DNA from: Treponema_C sp050937815
GTDB taxonomy: Bacteria; Spirochaetota; Spirochaetia; Treponematales; Treponemataceae
Assembly (NCBI RefSeq): GCF_050937815.1
Contig: NZ_JACDIJ010000018.1
Coordinates: 1-33,825, forward strand
Length of the DNA: 33,825 bases
Reading direction: 5' to 3'
Below the pieces are notes generated by a model that saw only the letters and a program-made list of their open reading frames with translations, was not told the origin of the DNA and did no database searches. The position numbers and the translations under genes were made by a program. Of this stretch, positions 8,557-16,673 are shown piece by piece; positions within the stretch are counted from its first letter, which is position 1, and each line of letters opens with the position of its first letter.

Positions 8557-8790
8557 ATGGTTGCACTTATTGTAGGGTTGCTGCTTATAGCTTTTACCGT
8601 GATTGCCGCCCTGCCGTCCGTCCTCGGATGGGGACCGGAAATCCTGTTGTTTTTAAAAGGATTTCTCCCTTTTTTTACCGCCTTTGTAGGTCTTATCGCT
8701 TTGTTTATAGGTGTTGCGGATATTAAGGATAAAAACGAAGCGAAAAAAGAAGAAGCGGCATCAAAAATGCAGGAATCTCAAGCGGAATAA
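8557..8790 (+). CDS. Small two-helix membrane protein, function unknown
   Basis: The protein has 77 residues with two strongly hydrophobic segments (about 2-20 and 30-53) and a charged lysine/glutamate-rich tail (KDKNEAKKEEAASK). I do not recognise a family. The frame is open 16 codons further upstream, but GGAGG at the right distance before ATG 8557 makes this the start. It is divergent from azlC and lies upstream of rplM, whose own promoter begins ten bases after its stop. The tail may form a short helix in the cytoplasm. Confidence 0.65.
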   Translation: MVALIVGLLLIAFTVIAALPSVLGWGPEILLFLKGFLPFFTAFVGLIALFIGVADIKDKNEAKKEEAASKMQESQAE

Positions 8791-8799
8791 TACTTATAC

Positions 8800-8829
8800 T
8801 TGACACAGCCCCATAAAAAATGGTATTAT
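8800..8829 (+). promoter_or_regulatory. Promoter of the rplM-rpsI operon
   Basis: TTGACA (8800-8805), an 18-base spacer, and TATTAT (8824-8829). It lies just after the small membrane gene and about 120 bases before rplM, giving a leader of roughly 115 bases. Confidence 0.7.
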
Positions 8830-8830
8830 A

Positions 8831-8950
8831 TATTTCCCGTTATCTGTATTTCCGGTGTCAGTATGGGTTTGCTCGCCCGATGCGGGAAATAAGCGGTTTG
8901 CCGGATGCACGGTTATACCGCCTTGAAGATTTTTTATGTAAGGTATATTC
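8831..8950 (+). promoter_or_regulatory. Structured leader of rplM, possible autoregulatory element
   Basis: TATTTCCCG (8831-8839) can pair perfectly with CGGGAAATA (8883-8891). The predicted transcription start falls near 8836, so part of the first arm may not be transcribed. A second hairpin, GCGGT (8893-8897) with ACCGC (8917-8921) and an inner CCG/CGG, is followed after a few bases by a run of six T (8930-8935) before the ribosome binding site AAGG. Ribosomal protein operons are commonly controlled by binding of one of their products to such leaders; this one is inferred from its position and folding only. Confidence 0.4.
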
Positions 8951-9379
8951 ATGAAGACGATTTACATTAATGAAAAAGACAGTGTTCGCAATTGGTATCT
9001 TATCGATGCTGCGGACAAACCGCTCGGACGTGTTGCGGTAAAAGCCGCTTCCCTTTTACGCGGTAAAAATAAGGCCTCGTATACGCCGAATCAGGAAATG
9101 GGTGATTTTCTCGTTATTATAAACGCCGAAAAAGTTGCCGTAACCGGCATGAAAGCTCAGGATAAAATGTATTACCATCACAGCGGTTATGTGGGCGGTA
9201 TGAAAGCGCGTAACTTTGAAAAAACAATCGAACGCCATCCCGAAGAACCGCTTATGAGCGCGATTAAGGGTATGCTGCCGAAGGGGCCTTTAGGCCGCAA
9301 AATGCTTAAAAATGTCAAAGTGTATGCCGGTTCCGAACATCCGCATGCAGCTCAAAATCCTCAAACGTTGGAAATATAA
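8951..9379 (+). CDS. rplM: 50S ribosomal protein L13
   Basis: This is a large-subunit ribosomal protein of 142 residues, the usual L13 length. Family landmarks are WYLIDAADKPLGRVA (about residues 16-30), GDFLVIINAEKVAVTG, YYHHSGYVGG and the C-terminal PKGPLGRKMLKNVKVYAG. The ATG follows AAGG eight bases upstream. It is the first gene of the conserved L13-S9 pair and is read from a TTGACA/TATTAT promoter through a structured leader. rpsI follows after 12 bases. Confidence 0.98.
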   Translation: MKTIYINEKDSVRNWYLIDAADKPLGRVAVKAASLLRGKNKASYTPNQEMGDFLVIINAEKVAVTGMKAQDKMYYHHSGYVGGMKARNFEKTIERHPEEPLMSAIKGMLPKGPLGRKMLKNVKVYAGSEHPHAAQNPQTLEI

Positions 9380-9391
9380 CAGGAGTTTATT

Positions 9392-9784
9392 GTGATAAAG
9401 AATCTTGCAATCGGAACAGGAAGAAGAAAAACCGCTATAGCCCGCGTTTTTGTACGCGAAGGCTCCGGTAAAATTACCGTTAACGGTAAAGATATGGACA
9501 AATATTTTGCAACTCCCGAACAGATAAAAATCGCCAGTCAGCCTCTTATGGTTACCGCAAGCGAAAACAAATATGATATTTTAATCAACGTTATCGGCGG
9601 CGGCTTAAACGGTCAGGCGGGGGCGTGTTTGCACGGGTTGGCCAGAGCGCTTACTCAAATAGATGAAGCCAATTATTCGGCTTTAAAAGCAAACGGCTTC
9701 CTTACCCGCGATTCGCGTATGATCGAACGTAAAAAATACGGCCGCCGCGGTGCACGGCGCAGATTCCAGTTCAGCAAGCGTTAA
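9392..9784 (+). CDS. rpsI: 30S ribosomal protein S9
   Basis: This is a small-subunit ribosomal protein of 130 residues. It shows GTGRRKTAIARVF near the N-terminus, the central GGGLNGQAGA and the basic tail KKYGRRGARRRFQFSKR, which in the family reaches the tRNA binding site of the ribosome. The start is GTG at 9392, preceded by AGGAG. It follows rplM by 12 bases, and recX begins three bases after its stop codon. Confidence 0.98.
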   Translation: MIKNLAIGTGRRKTAIARVFVREGSGKITVNGKDMDKYFATPEQIKIASQPLMVTASENKYDILINVIGGGLNGQAGACLHGLARALTQIDEANYSALKANGFLTRDSRMIERKKYGRRGARRRFQFSKR

Positions 9785-9786
9785 TC

Positions 9787-10404
9787 TTGACTGTTACTGC
9801 TGTAAAAGAGATCTCCGGGGGATGTATAAAAATTACGTCGTCCGAGGGGTCTTCTTTTTTTATACGGCCGGACTATCTTGAAGTTGTCCGTTCCGAATCG
9901 ATTTGCAGCGGCACACAGTTTGACGAAAAGGAATCGGACGATATTATAAGGGCGGGTTTTATATGTGCTGCGGAGCGCCAAGCGCTCTTTTATTTAAATC
10001 GCAGCGAACACAGCCGCTGTATGCTCGAACGCAAACTTGAAAAAAAAGGACACGACCGCTTGGCTGTGCAAAAAGCGCTTGACCGCCTTGAAAATCAAAA
10101 ATTGCTCGATGATTTCCGCTTTGCCCAAGCATGGCTGCATAATCGTCTTATCGTAAAAGCGGAAGGCCCTTTACGTTTATCGAGTGAACTTGCTTCACGC
10201 GGTATAAAGCGTTCGGTAATAGAATCCGCTTTGGCGGATCTTTTTCAAACCGTTAAAGTCGAAGATTTGTTTGAAAAAGCTTTTTCAAAACTTGTACGCG
10301 AAGGAAAAGAGGGTAAAAAACTTGAAGCGGCCCTCGTCAGAAAGGGTTTTGATTTACGATATATATTACAATACATAAAAAATAATAAAAAAAATACCGA
10401 ATAA
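9787..10404 (+). CDS. recX: RecA regulatory protein RecX
   Basis: This is a modulator of RecA filaments, 205 residues. The RecX repeat pattern is clear: SRCMLERKLEKKGHDRLAV, then RLENQKLLDDFRFAQAWLHN. The first 70 residues are more variable, as in the family. The start is taken as TTG 9787, because no ATG lies near and the start sits two bases after the rpsI stop, implying translational coupling. Location directly after rpsI is also, as I recall, the arrangement in Treponema pallidum. An internal start is possible but would remove conserved length. Confidence 0.87.
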   Translation: MTVTAVKEISGGCIKITSSEGSSFFIRPDYLEVVRSESICSGTQFDEKESDDIIRAGFICAAERQALFYLNRSEHSRCMLERKLEKKGHDRLAVQKALDRLENQKLLDDFRFAQAWLHNRLIVKAEGPLRLSSELASRGIKRSVIESALADLFQTVKVEDLFEKAFSKLVREGKEGKKLEAALVRKGFDLRYILQYIKNNKKNTE

Positions 10405-10418
10405 AACGTTTTTTTTAA

Positions 10419-10447
10419 TTGATTTTATCGAGAAAAAAAATTAAAAT
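10419..10447 (+). promoter_or_regulatory. Promoter of the HTH-receiver gene
   Basis: TTGATT (10419-10424), a 17-base spacer, then TAAAAT (10442-10447). It lies in the 91-base gap after recX and implies a leader of about 42 bases before the ATG. Confidence 0.6.
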
Positions 10448-10495
10448 AGGTAATTGCAAAAACGGAGAAAAAAAATAACATAAAGTGAGGTTATA

Positions 10496-11098
10496 ATGCC
10501 GGGAAAAACACGCAAAACGATTATCTATTCGGCTTTGGAAGTTGCGAATATTTGCGGAGTTGTAAATCAAACTGCTATAAATTGGATTCGGAACGGATAC
10601 CTTGCCGCTTTTAATACTCCGGGCGGACAATATCGGGTATATTTGGACGATTTAATCGATTTTATGAAAGAGAGAAATATGAGGATACCGGATGATTTGT
10701 TAAGTGCTTCCGGCCGCAAAATCAATTCGGGCAGTATTTTGATAGTCGATGACGATAGGGGATTGAATACCGTATTGGCGAAATTTCTTCAAAAGGAATT
10801 TAAAAATGTGCAAGTGTATCAAGCTTTTGACGGTTTTGAAGCCGGCGCTCTTTTAGTGGATAAAAAACCTGCCGTTGTTATCCTTGATTTGGATTTACCC
10901 GGTGTCGACGGTTTTAAACTATGTAAAAAAATACGCGGTTCGAGCGATTTCGGCCAGCCCTTTATTTTTGTCATTACGGCATTAACCGAAGACGGATTGG
11001 AAACAAAAATTAAAGATTTGGGCGCAAATGAATTTTCACAAAAACCGCTTAATCTGAGGGATATAGCCGAAGCATGCCGTAAATATTTTGAATCTTAA
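10496..11098 (+). CDS. MerR/excisionase-type HTH fused to a response-regulator receiver domain
   Basis: This is a 200-residue regulator with reversed domain order. An N-terminal DNA-binding helix-turn-helix of the MerR/excisionase type (about residues 10-60; SALEVANICGV, INWIRNGYL, TPGGQYRV) precedes a C-terminal receiver domain (about 80-198). The receiver is intact: acidic Asp85-Asp87, phospho-acceptor Asp131 in LDLDLPGVDG, Thr161 and Lys183 in QKP. It should therefore be phosphorylated by a histidine kinase, but none is nearby. GTGAGG gives a normal ribosome binding site. Its own promoter and a following terminator suggest a single-gene unit. Targets are unknown. Confidence 0.85.
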   Translation: MPGKTRKTIIYSALEVANICGVVNQTAINWIRNGYLAAFNTPGGQYRVYLDDLIDFMKERNMRIPDDLLSASGRKINSGSILIVDDDRGLNTVLAKFLQKEFKNVQVYQAFDGFEAGALLVDKKPAVVILDLDLPGVDGFKLCKKIRGSSDFGQPFIFVITALTEDGLETKIKDLGANEFSQKPLNLRDIAEACRKYFES

Positions 11099-11110
11099 AA
11101 AGGTTGTATG

Positions 11111-11138
11111 CGGGGGGCCGGCACCCTCCGTTACTTTT
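11111..11138 (+). terminator. Terminator after the HTH-receiver gene
   Basis: CGGGGGG (11111-11117) pairs with CCCTCCG (11124-11130), with one G-U pair and a six-base loop. TTACTTTTTAT follows. It lies 12 bases after the stop codon and before the convergent glpQ stop. Confidence 0.55.
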
Positions 11139-11156
11139 TATATCCTATGCGGATGC

Positions 11157-11960
11157 TTATTTTTTATCGCGGTATTCGCGTATAAGAGGCACAAGATCCT
11201 GCGGCCGGTTTGAAATTAAACCCGTAACTCCTTTTTCGAGCATAGTGCGTCCCGTTTGTTCGGTATCAACCGTCCATACCCAGCTTTCTTTTTTAGCTCC
11301 GCTTTTGTAATCTTTCCAGCACGGTTTTAAAACATCGCTTTTGCAAACGAATTTTCCTTTGCCGCCGCGGATGTAAAAGGGCGTTTCCGGATCGCTGTCG
11401 TATATGAGAGAAACCGGAATCGTATTGCACAATTTTGAAAAATAGCGCACCGCAAAGGGATTAAAGGATGAAACCAAAAAACGGTCGGGGTTTTCCGGAT
11501 ATGTACGCACATTTTCCCGAATTACTTCAAAGGTTTTTTCCGTAACGGCCTTGTATTTGAGCGTATCGATTTTTATTTCCACATCCACATAAATATCGGG
11601 TCCCAAAAGTTCAAGTACTTCCGATAAAAGAGGAATGCGTTCGCCTGCAAATTCTTTGCCGAACCAAATACCGAAATCGTATTGCTTTAATTCGTCCCAT
11701 GTCATATTTTCGACATCGGTATCGGGGGCTTCGCGGACGGTTTTGCCGTCATAAAGTCTGCCCGTGCGCTTAATCGATTCGTCGTGTATAACAACCAATT
11801 CGCCGCTTTTTGTTAAATGTACGTCGAGTTCCACTCCGGGGATGCCGAGTTCTTTAACCTTTTTAAAAGCCGCCATTGTATTTTCCGGCGCCAAACTTGA
11901 AAGACCGCGGTGCGCAAATAAAAGCGGGCGTGCCGCCTGAGGTAAAATATTTTTTTTCAT
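11157..11960 (-). CDS. glpQ: Glycerophosphodiester phosphodiesterase
   Basis: This enzyme of the GDPD family, 267 residues, hydrolyses glycerophosphodiesters to glycerol 3-phosphate and an alcohol. The catalytic pattern is present: His17-Arg18-Gly19 (LLFAHRGLSSLAPENT), Glu44 and Asp46 in PGVELDVHLT, and His59 in VVIHDESIKRTG. There is no signal peptide, so it is likely the cytoplasmic UgpQ type rather than a periplasmic GlpQ. GGGAGA precedes the ATG, and a TGGTATAAT box is found upstream. It is transcribed alone, divergent from the MFS carrier. Confidence 0.9.
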   Translation of the reverse strand: MKKNILPQAARPLLFAHRGLSSLAPENTMAAFKKVKELGIPGVELDVHLTKSGELVVIHDESIKRTGRLYDGKTVREAPDTDVENMTWDELKQYDFGIWFGKEFAGERIPLLSEVLELLGPDIYVDVEIKIDTLKYKAVTEKTFEVIRENVRTYPENPDRFLVSSFNPFAVRYFSKLCNTIPVSLIYDSDPETPFYIRGGKGKFVCKSDVLKPCWKDYKSGAKKESWVWTVDTEQTGRTMLEKGVTGLISNRPQDLVPLIREYRDKK

Positions 11961-11978
11961 ATAGAATTCTCCCTAGCT

Positions 11979-11987
11979 ATTATACCA
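11979..11987 (-). promoter_or_regulatory. Extended -10 box for the phosphodiesterase gene
   Basis: On the minus strand TGGTATAAT (11987-11979) is a consensus extended -10. The -35 region is weak. The predicted leader is about 12 bases and contains the ribosome binding site GGGAGA. Confidence 0.45.
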
Positions 11988-12086
11988 GATATACGGTATA
12001 CTCGTTAAGAGGTAAAAAAGGTTTTAAAGGCGGTTTGCTTTTGGGATGCTTTTTAATACCTCATTCAAAAAAAGCGCGGAGGCGGT

Positions 12087-13454
12087 ATGGACACTGAAAA
12101 AAAAGTAAAAAGCGACGGGTTTAAAAAATATCTTCCCGTAACTTTTTTAATCGGAGCCGGATTTTTTACGATGGGATTGATGGATCCCTTATACGACAGC
12201 TATGTAACGATTTTTTTAAGCCGCTATATTCCTTTTAAATGGCTTGTCGGTATGTTTATGTCTTTGGATAATGTCTTTGCGATATTTTTAATACCGGTTA
12301 TTTCGGCATTGTCCGACAAAACCCGCACAAAAATAGGGCGCAGAATGCCGTGGATTATCGTTCTTTTGCCCCTGTCCGCCCTTGCGTTCAGTTTTATTCC
12401 GTATGCCGCACAGCGTTCGTTAGCCGCCCTTGTTATTATCCTTGCCCTGTTGAATTTGTTTAAACAGTCGGTACGCGGCCCCGTTATTGCCCTTATGCCC
12501 GACATCGTTCCCGCCGAATTCCGCTCGCAGGGAAACGGGGTTATAAATACGATGGGCAACATCGCCGCTATTGTGGGAACCCTCTTTTTAGCCCGTCTTA
12601 TGGATGTGGATACTGTTTTGCCTATTATCGGAAAAACAAAGGATGTACTTGCTTTTCCGGCAGCGGGAGTGCTTGTGCTTGCGGCAACCCTTATGCTTGC
12701 CTTGTTTGTACGCGAAAACCGCAAGGGGTCGGCTTTGGATATGCTTTCCGAATCTCCCGAAAGCGAAAAAGAAAAAAAAGTGCCGTTTTTGCAAGCGATG
12801 AAAACCGTTTTAGCCGGTACAAAACTCGACTCAAGCGAAACGGACGCAGCGGCTAAAAAAGACCGCAGCGCCCTTTTGGTACTGTGTTCGCTTTTTTTGT
12901 GGTTTATGGGGTATCAGGGAATGCTTCCGTACATTGCGGAATACAGCATAAAAACATTCGGCGTTACCAGCGGCCAAGCCCCCTTTGCCGCCGGTATGGT
13001 CGGTATCGCGTCCGCCCTGTCCGCCATTCCTATGGGCTATGCCGCAGGTAAGTGGGGAAGGCGCCGCATGATACGCATCGCCCTTGTCGCCGTCGCTTCT
13101 TTATGCGTGTGCCAGTTTTTTTTAAGCGATATAACGGCCTTACTCGGTATAGGCGGCGAATCGGCAAAATACGTTTTTTGGGTACTTATGTTTTTATTCG
13201 GCATTTTTTGGATTTGCATTATCGCCAACTCTTTTCCGATGCTCTGGCAAATGGCCGGCTTTTCGCACATCGGTTTATATACGGGTTTGTATTATACCTT
13301 TTCGCAGGCATCGGCCATCATTGCGCCCTTTTGCGCCGGCCTCATTATCGATTTACTCGGATATAAAACCGTCTTTTTATACTGCGCATTATTTTTTCTC
13401 TTTGCTTTTATGACTATGGGCAGGGTAAAACGCGGCGAAAAAACCGATTCATAA
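12087..13454 (+). CDS. MFS transporter, sugar-carrier (SLC45/GPH-like) type
   Basis: This multi-pass carrier has 455 residues. The first half carries DPLYDSYVTIFL and the loop SALSDKTRTKIGRRMPW between helices 2 and 3, which is the MFS motif seen in SLC45-like and glycoside-cation carriers. The second half repeats it as MGYAAGKWGRRRMI. A charged central loop (about 210-255, rich in Glu/Lys) separates the two six-helix bundles. GGAGG precedes ATG 12087. It converges on the galactokinase-type gene after 30 bases. A sugar or sugar derivative is the likely substrate, but the specificity cannot be read from the sequence. Confidence 0.82.
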   Translation: MDTEKKVKSDGFKKYLPVTFLIGAGFFTMGLMDPLYDSYVTIFLSRYIPFKWLVGMFMSLDNVFAIFLIPVISALSDKTRTKIGRRMPWIIVLLPLSALAFSFIPYAAQRSLAALVIILALLNLFKQSVRGPVIALMPDIVPAEFRSQGNGVINTMGNIAAIVGTLFLARLMDVDTVLPIIGKTKDVLAFPAAGVLVLAATLMLALFVRENRKGSALDMLSESPESEKEKKVPFLQAMKTVLAGTKLDSSETDAAAKKDRSALLVLCSLFLWFMGYQGMLPYIAEYSIKTFGVTSGQAPFAAGMVGIASALSAIPMGYAAGKWGRRRMIRIALVAVASLCVCQFFLSDITALLGIGGESAKYVFWVLMFLFGIFWICIIANSFPMLWQMAGFSHIGLYTGLYYTFSQASAIIAPFCAGLIIDLLGYKTVFLYCALFFLFAFMTMGRVKRGEKTDS

Positions 13455-13484
13455 ATAAGAGGGGCGGGGTATGCCGGCGCTTGT

Positions 13485-14807
13485 CTAAGCCGGCGGCATA
13501 ACTTCCGTCGCGCCGATGCCCCGTATGCTCATAAAAAATACGGGGCTTTTTTTATCCGAGCCGGGACTGAAGTCCAGCGCTTTTTCCATATAGCTTCGAT
13601 ATGCGGCGGACAGGGGCTTCGGCATAAACACTTGAATAACGCCGGCAAAACCTCCGCCGTGGACGCGGCAAGCGCCGCCGCAGCCTTTTTCGTTCAAAAA
13701 GCGTTCCGTAAGGGCAAGACAAAGGGCAATCGGCTGTTCGGCGGGCTTGCCGCTTACGCAAATGTTTTGAAGATACTTCCACGATGAAGCGCCCGACTCG
13801 CCGACAAGTTTTAAAAAGCCCCTAAAGTCGCCGGCTTTAAGGGCGGCAGCTTCGTTTTCGACGCGGCGGTTTTCTTCAAAAAAGTGGAGGGCGCGTAAAA
13901 GCGCACGGTCGCCGCATTGCCGGCGTATACGGCCGATATGATTATATACGTCTTCAAAACTCAGTTTGCGTAAATGTTCCGTGCCCAAGGCGGCGGCGAC
14001 CGCCTTCATTTCTGAAGGAATTGCCGAATACTCTTCGGACAAGTCGGCATGTCCGGTTCCCGTATTTACGATAATAAGGTCGAAGTTTTCTTTTGCAAAG
14101 TCGAAGGGTATTTTTTCGATAAGCGGCGCTTGCGGGTTTTGAAAGTCTATTGCGATAAGGCCGCCGAAAGCGCATGCGGTTTGATCGAGCAAGCCCGACT
14201 TTTTATGCCAATAGGCGTTTTCGGCAAATTGACCGATTGCGGCAAGCGATTCGAGGGGAACGGAGCCGTTATTGTACAAATTATTGAGAATCAAACATAT
14301 GAGCATTTCGAACGAAGCCGAAGAACTGACGCCGGCTGCGCGTATAACGTCGCTGGTAATGCATGCTTTAAAACCGCCGACCCGATAACCTGCGTTTTTA
14401 AAACCCTGCAACATTCCCCGTATCAACGCTTCCGAGCCGCCTTCACCTTCGCGGTACGCGGTATCGGCCGTATCGATACTGAAGTCTTTATTGTAGGTAA
14501 TATCGCATATATAGACAATGCCGTCGCCGCAAGGCTGCACGGCGGCGATACAATCCTGATTTATGCTTGCCGCCAATACTTTGCCCAAGTTGTGGTCGGT
14601 ATGGTTGCCGCCTATTTCGCTTCTGCCCGGAGAACTGAAAAAGCGCAGAACCGTTTTTTGTGTATCCGCTGTGCCGCCGCTTTTTTGCACGCCGCCGAAG
14701 CGTGTATGCCACTGCTTTTCCAAGTCTGCATAGCGTGCGGTTTGGGCGGCAAGAACCGCCCCGTCCGTTCCGTATAAGGGTATAAGCTGTTCGTGAGAAA
14801 AATGCAT
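13485..14807 (-). CDS. galK: Galactokinase-family GHMP kinase
   Basis: This sugar 1-kinase of the GHMP superfamily has 440 residues. The galactokinase signature appears in the variant form SPGRSEIGGNHTDHN (about residues 59-73) instead of the usual GRVNLIGEHTDYN. The ATP-binding GHMP motif is AAGVSSSASFEM. Motif 3 is GGACRVHGGGFAGVIQVF near the C-terminus. The protein is longer than E. coli GalK and belongs to the GGNHTDH subclass seen in Firmicutes and treponemes, so galactose is probable but not certain. GGGAGA precedes the ATG. A GCCGGC hairpin spans the gap to the convergent MFS gene, without a T run. Confidence 0.82.
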   Translation of the reverse strand: MHFSHEQLIPLYGTDGAVLAAQTARYADLEKQWHTRFGGVQKSGGTADTQKTVLRFFSSPGRSEIGGNHTDHNLGKVLAASINQDCIAAVQPCGDGIVYICDITYNKDFSIDTADTAYREGEGGSEALIRGMLQGFKNAGYRVGGFKACITSDVIRAAGVSSSASFEMLICLILNNLYNNGSVPLESLAAIGQFAENAYWHKKSGLLDQTACAFGGLIAIDFQNPQAPLIEKIPFDFAKENFDLIIVNTGTGHADLSEEYSAIPSEMKAVAAALGTEHLRKLSFEDVYNHIGRIRRQCGDRALLRALHFFEENRRVENEAAALKAGDFRGFLKLVGESGASSWKYLQNICVSGKPAEQPIALCLALTERFLNEKGCGGACRVHGGGFAGVIQVFMPKPLSAAYRSYMEKALDFSPGSDKKSPVFFMSIRGIGATEVMPPA

Positions 14808-14848
14808 AGCCGCGTTCTCCCGTTTGTATACGCGAATCGAATAAAAAG

Positions 14849-14879
14849 CTGTCTAAAAAGTAACCGACTTTTTAGACAG
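14849..14879 (-). terminator. Rho-independent terminator of the SppA operon
   Basis: A 13-bp perfect stem, CTGTCTAAAAAGT (14849-14861) with ACTTTTTAGACAG (14867-14879), has a five-base loop. Read on the minus strand, it is followed by CTTTTTATT. It lies eight bases past the sppA stop. Confidence 0.85.
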
Positions 14880-14886
14880 TCCCGAT

Positions 14887-15984
14887 TCAGGGTGCCCGGT
14901 AATAGTAAGCGGGCAGGGGAAGTTTTTCCGGAAGCCCGTAAAACGCCTGCGCCGATTCCAACAGCTGCTGTTCGAATGCGGCATTTTTAGCTTTTAACAG
15001 TGCGGATATGCGGCCGCCTGTTTCGTATAAATAATCGTAAACGGTTTTTTTGCGCTCAAAGCGGAAGTGTTCGGTCGATATATTTTCGCCGTTGTATAAG
15101 CTGTCTATCATATCGTCTACGGCGTTTTCATATACATCGACATAATCGATTAAGCCGTGTTTTTTTGCCTGCTGCGCCGTATAAATCCGGCCGTCCGCCA
15201 AGCGGCGCACTTTGGATATATTCATATCGCGGCTTTCGGCGACAATGCTTGTAAACTGGTCATAAGCTTCATCGGCGACCGACTGCATAATTGCGCGGTG
15301 TTCTTCCGTAAGCGGGCTGTTGATGTTAAACATATTTTTGTTTTTGCCCGCAGTAACGGTGGTCATCTTGATACCGTATTTTGCCATAAGCTCGGTTAAG
15401 TCCAACGATGTGGCGCTGATAACGCCGATGGAGCCGGTGAGCGTATTGCGGTTTGCGTAAATGGTATCGGCGGCGCAAGCAATGTAATAGCCGCCGGATG
15501 CGGCAAGCGGCCCCATATATGCCCATACGGGATTTTCGGTTATGTTCTTGTAATTTTGCAGAGCGATGTACACTTCATCAGATTGATACACACCGCCTCC
15601 GGGCGAGTCAATGTACAGCAAAATGCCGCGGTTTTTGGCATCTCTTATAAGTTCGTCGATGGTGTCCAAAAGCCATTCTTGATTATAGCTTTCGTTTCTG
15701 TCTTGAATAACCCCTTCGATATAGACGACCGCAATATAATCGTTAAACTTAAACGAAGAAAAAAAGCGGTCGGATTTTTTTAAGTGCGATGATGAAAAAT
15801 GAAAATTTCCGCGCAGAGGTAAAAGATCAAGGGGAGAAACGCGGCGCAAAGAATCCGAGAGAGCCGTGAACTGCAATATTACTGCCGTTATTGCGGCAAG
15901 GATAACAATACATAATACGATTAAGCCCCGTTTTGCTTTTTTGCTTAATCCTTTTTTTTTCGGAGGTGCGTAAAAATCGCTCAC
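14887..15984 (-). CDS. sppA: Signal peptide peptidase SppA
   Basis: This membrane-anchored serine protease of family S49, 365 residues, degrades cleaved signal peptides. A basic N-terminus and one membrane helix (about residues 18-40) precede the periplasmic protease domain. The nucleophile is Ser163 in GPLAASGGYYIACAAD, and the general base is probably Lys216 in TAGKNKNMF. IDSPGGGVYQSDEV forms the substrate strand region. It is the short single-domain type. The start is GTG 15984, overlapping the stop of the DUF975 gene as GTGA with AAGGA upstream. A strong terminator follows. Confidence 0.9.
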   Translation of the reverse strand: MSDFYAPPKKKGLSKKAKRGLIVLCIVILAAITAVILQFTALSDSLRRVSPLDLLPLRGNFHFSSSHLKKSDRFFSSFKFNDYIAVVYIEGVIQDRNESYNQEWLLDTIDELIRDAKNRGILLYIDSPGGGVYQSDEVYIALQNYKNITENPVWAYMGPLAASGGYYIACAADTIYANRNTLTGSIGVISATSLDLTELMAKYGIKMTTVTAGKNKNMFNINSPLTEEHRAIMQSVADEAYDQFTSIVAESRDMNISKVRRLADGRIYTAQQAKKHGLIDYVDVYENAVDDMIDSLYNGENISTEHFRFERKKTVYDYLYETGGRISALLKAKNAAFEQQLLESAQAFYGLPEKLPLPAYYYRAP

Positions 15985-16673
15985 TGTACGTCCTTGTGTA
16001 CGGCGGGTATGCCGAAATCTTCATTTGTAAGCACGCCGCGTTTTAACGCATCGGCTTTTAAATAACGGTATGTATTTGTAAAGGTCGTGTACATATAGGG
16101 CATAAGCCACAACGAGCCGATACCTCCGGTAAGAATGGCGAGCAAAATCCAGCCGATAAAACTTAATGCCAATAAAAAGATGTCGGCTTTGTACCCCTTA
16201 GTCATTACCATACTGATTTTCATCGCTTTACGGACGGATACTTGCGGGTTTTCGGCAAGAATAAACGGCATTTGCGAATATGCAATCGCTTTAATAATAC
16301 CGGGGATTATAAAAAGCAAACTCCATAAATAAGCCCATAATATCATCCACAAAGCACCTAAAACGCCGCGCCCCCACGCATTCAACGCTTCCAAAAATAC
16401 GGAAAAGGTTGCTTTATCGGGATTTTCGGTTAAAACGAGATAGAACTTTGCCGCGGCTATATACAGCACGCCCATCACTGCCCATATTATTATCATCGTA
16501 ATCAATACGACGGGCGTATTGCCGTCTGTGGTATTGTGAAGTTTCGCAATTATTTGCGGGATTGATATAACGGTAAATATTGCCAAAATAAGCAAAGTTA
16601 TTAACACCGGCGTCGTCCAGTGTCCCTTTAATTGCTCGCGGGCTTGTTTTTTGTATTGACGGCCGTCAAACAT
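15981..16673 (-). CDS. DUF975-family membrane protein
   Basis: This 230-residue integral membrane protein has about six hydrophobic segments and the DUF975 opening, RQYKKQAREQLKGHW. The family pattern continues with ALNAWGRGVLGALWMILWAY and IKAIAYSQMPFILAENP. The function is unknown. Its ATG lies inside the end of the CYTH gene (8-bp overlap) with GGAGG just upstream, and its stop overlaps the sppA GTG, so all three are coupled. A joint role in envelope maintenance with SppA is only a guess from position. Confidence 0.85.
   Translation of the reverse strand: MFDGRQYKKQAREQLKGHWTTPVLITLLILAIFTVISIPQIIAKLHNTTDGNTPVVLITMIIIWAVMGVLYIAAAKFYLVLTENPDKATFSVFLEALNAWGRGVLGALWMILWAYLWSLLFIIPGIIKAIAYSQMPFILAENPQVSVRKAMKISMVMTKGYKADIFLLALSFIGWILLAILTGGIGSLWLMPYMYTTFTNTYRYLKADALKRGVLTNEDFGIPAVHKDVQ

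Noticed and set aside
11104..11310. Plus-strand frame of 68 codons overlapping the phosphodiesterase
   Set aside because: It lies over the terminator and antisense to a clear gene, with no ribosome binding site or family likeness.
13455..13490. Bidirectional terminator between the MFS and galactokinase genes
   Set aside because: A GCCGGC-based hairpin exists, but it has a three-base bulge and no T run on either strand.
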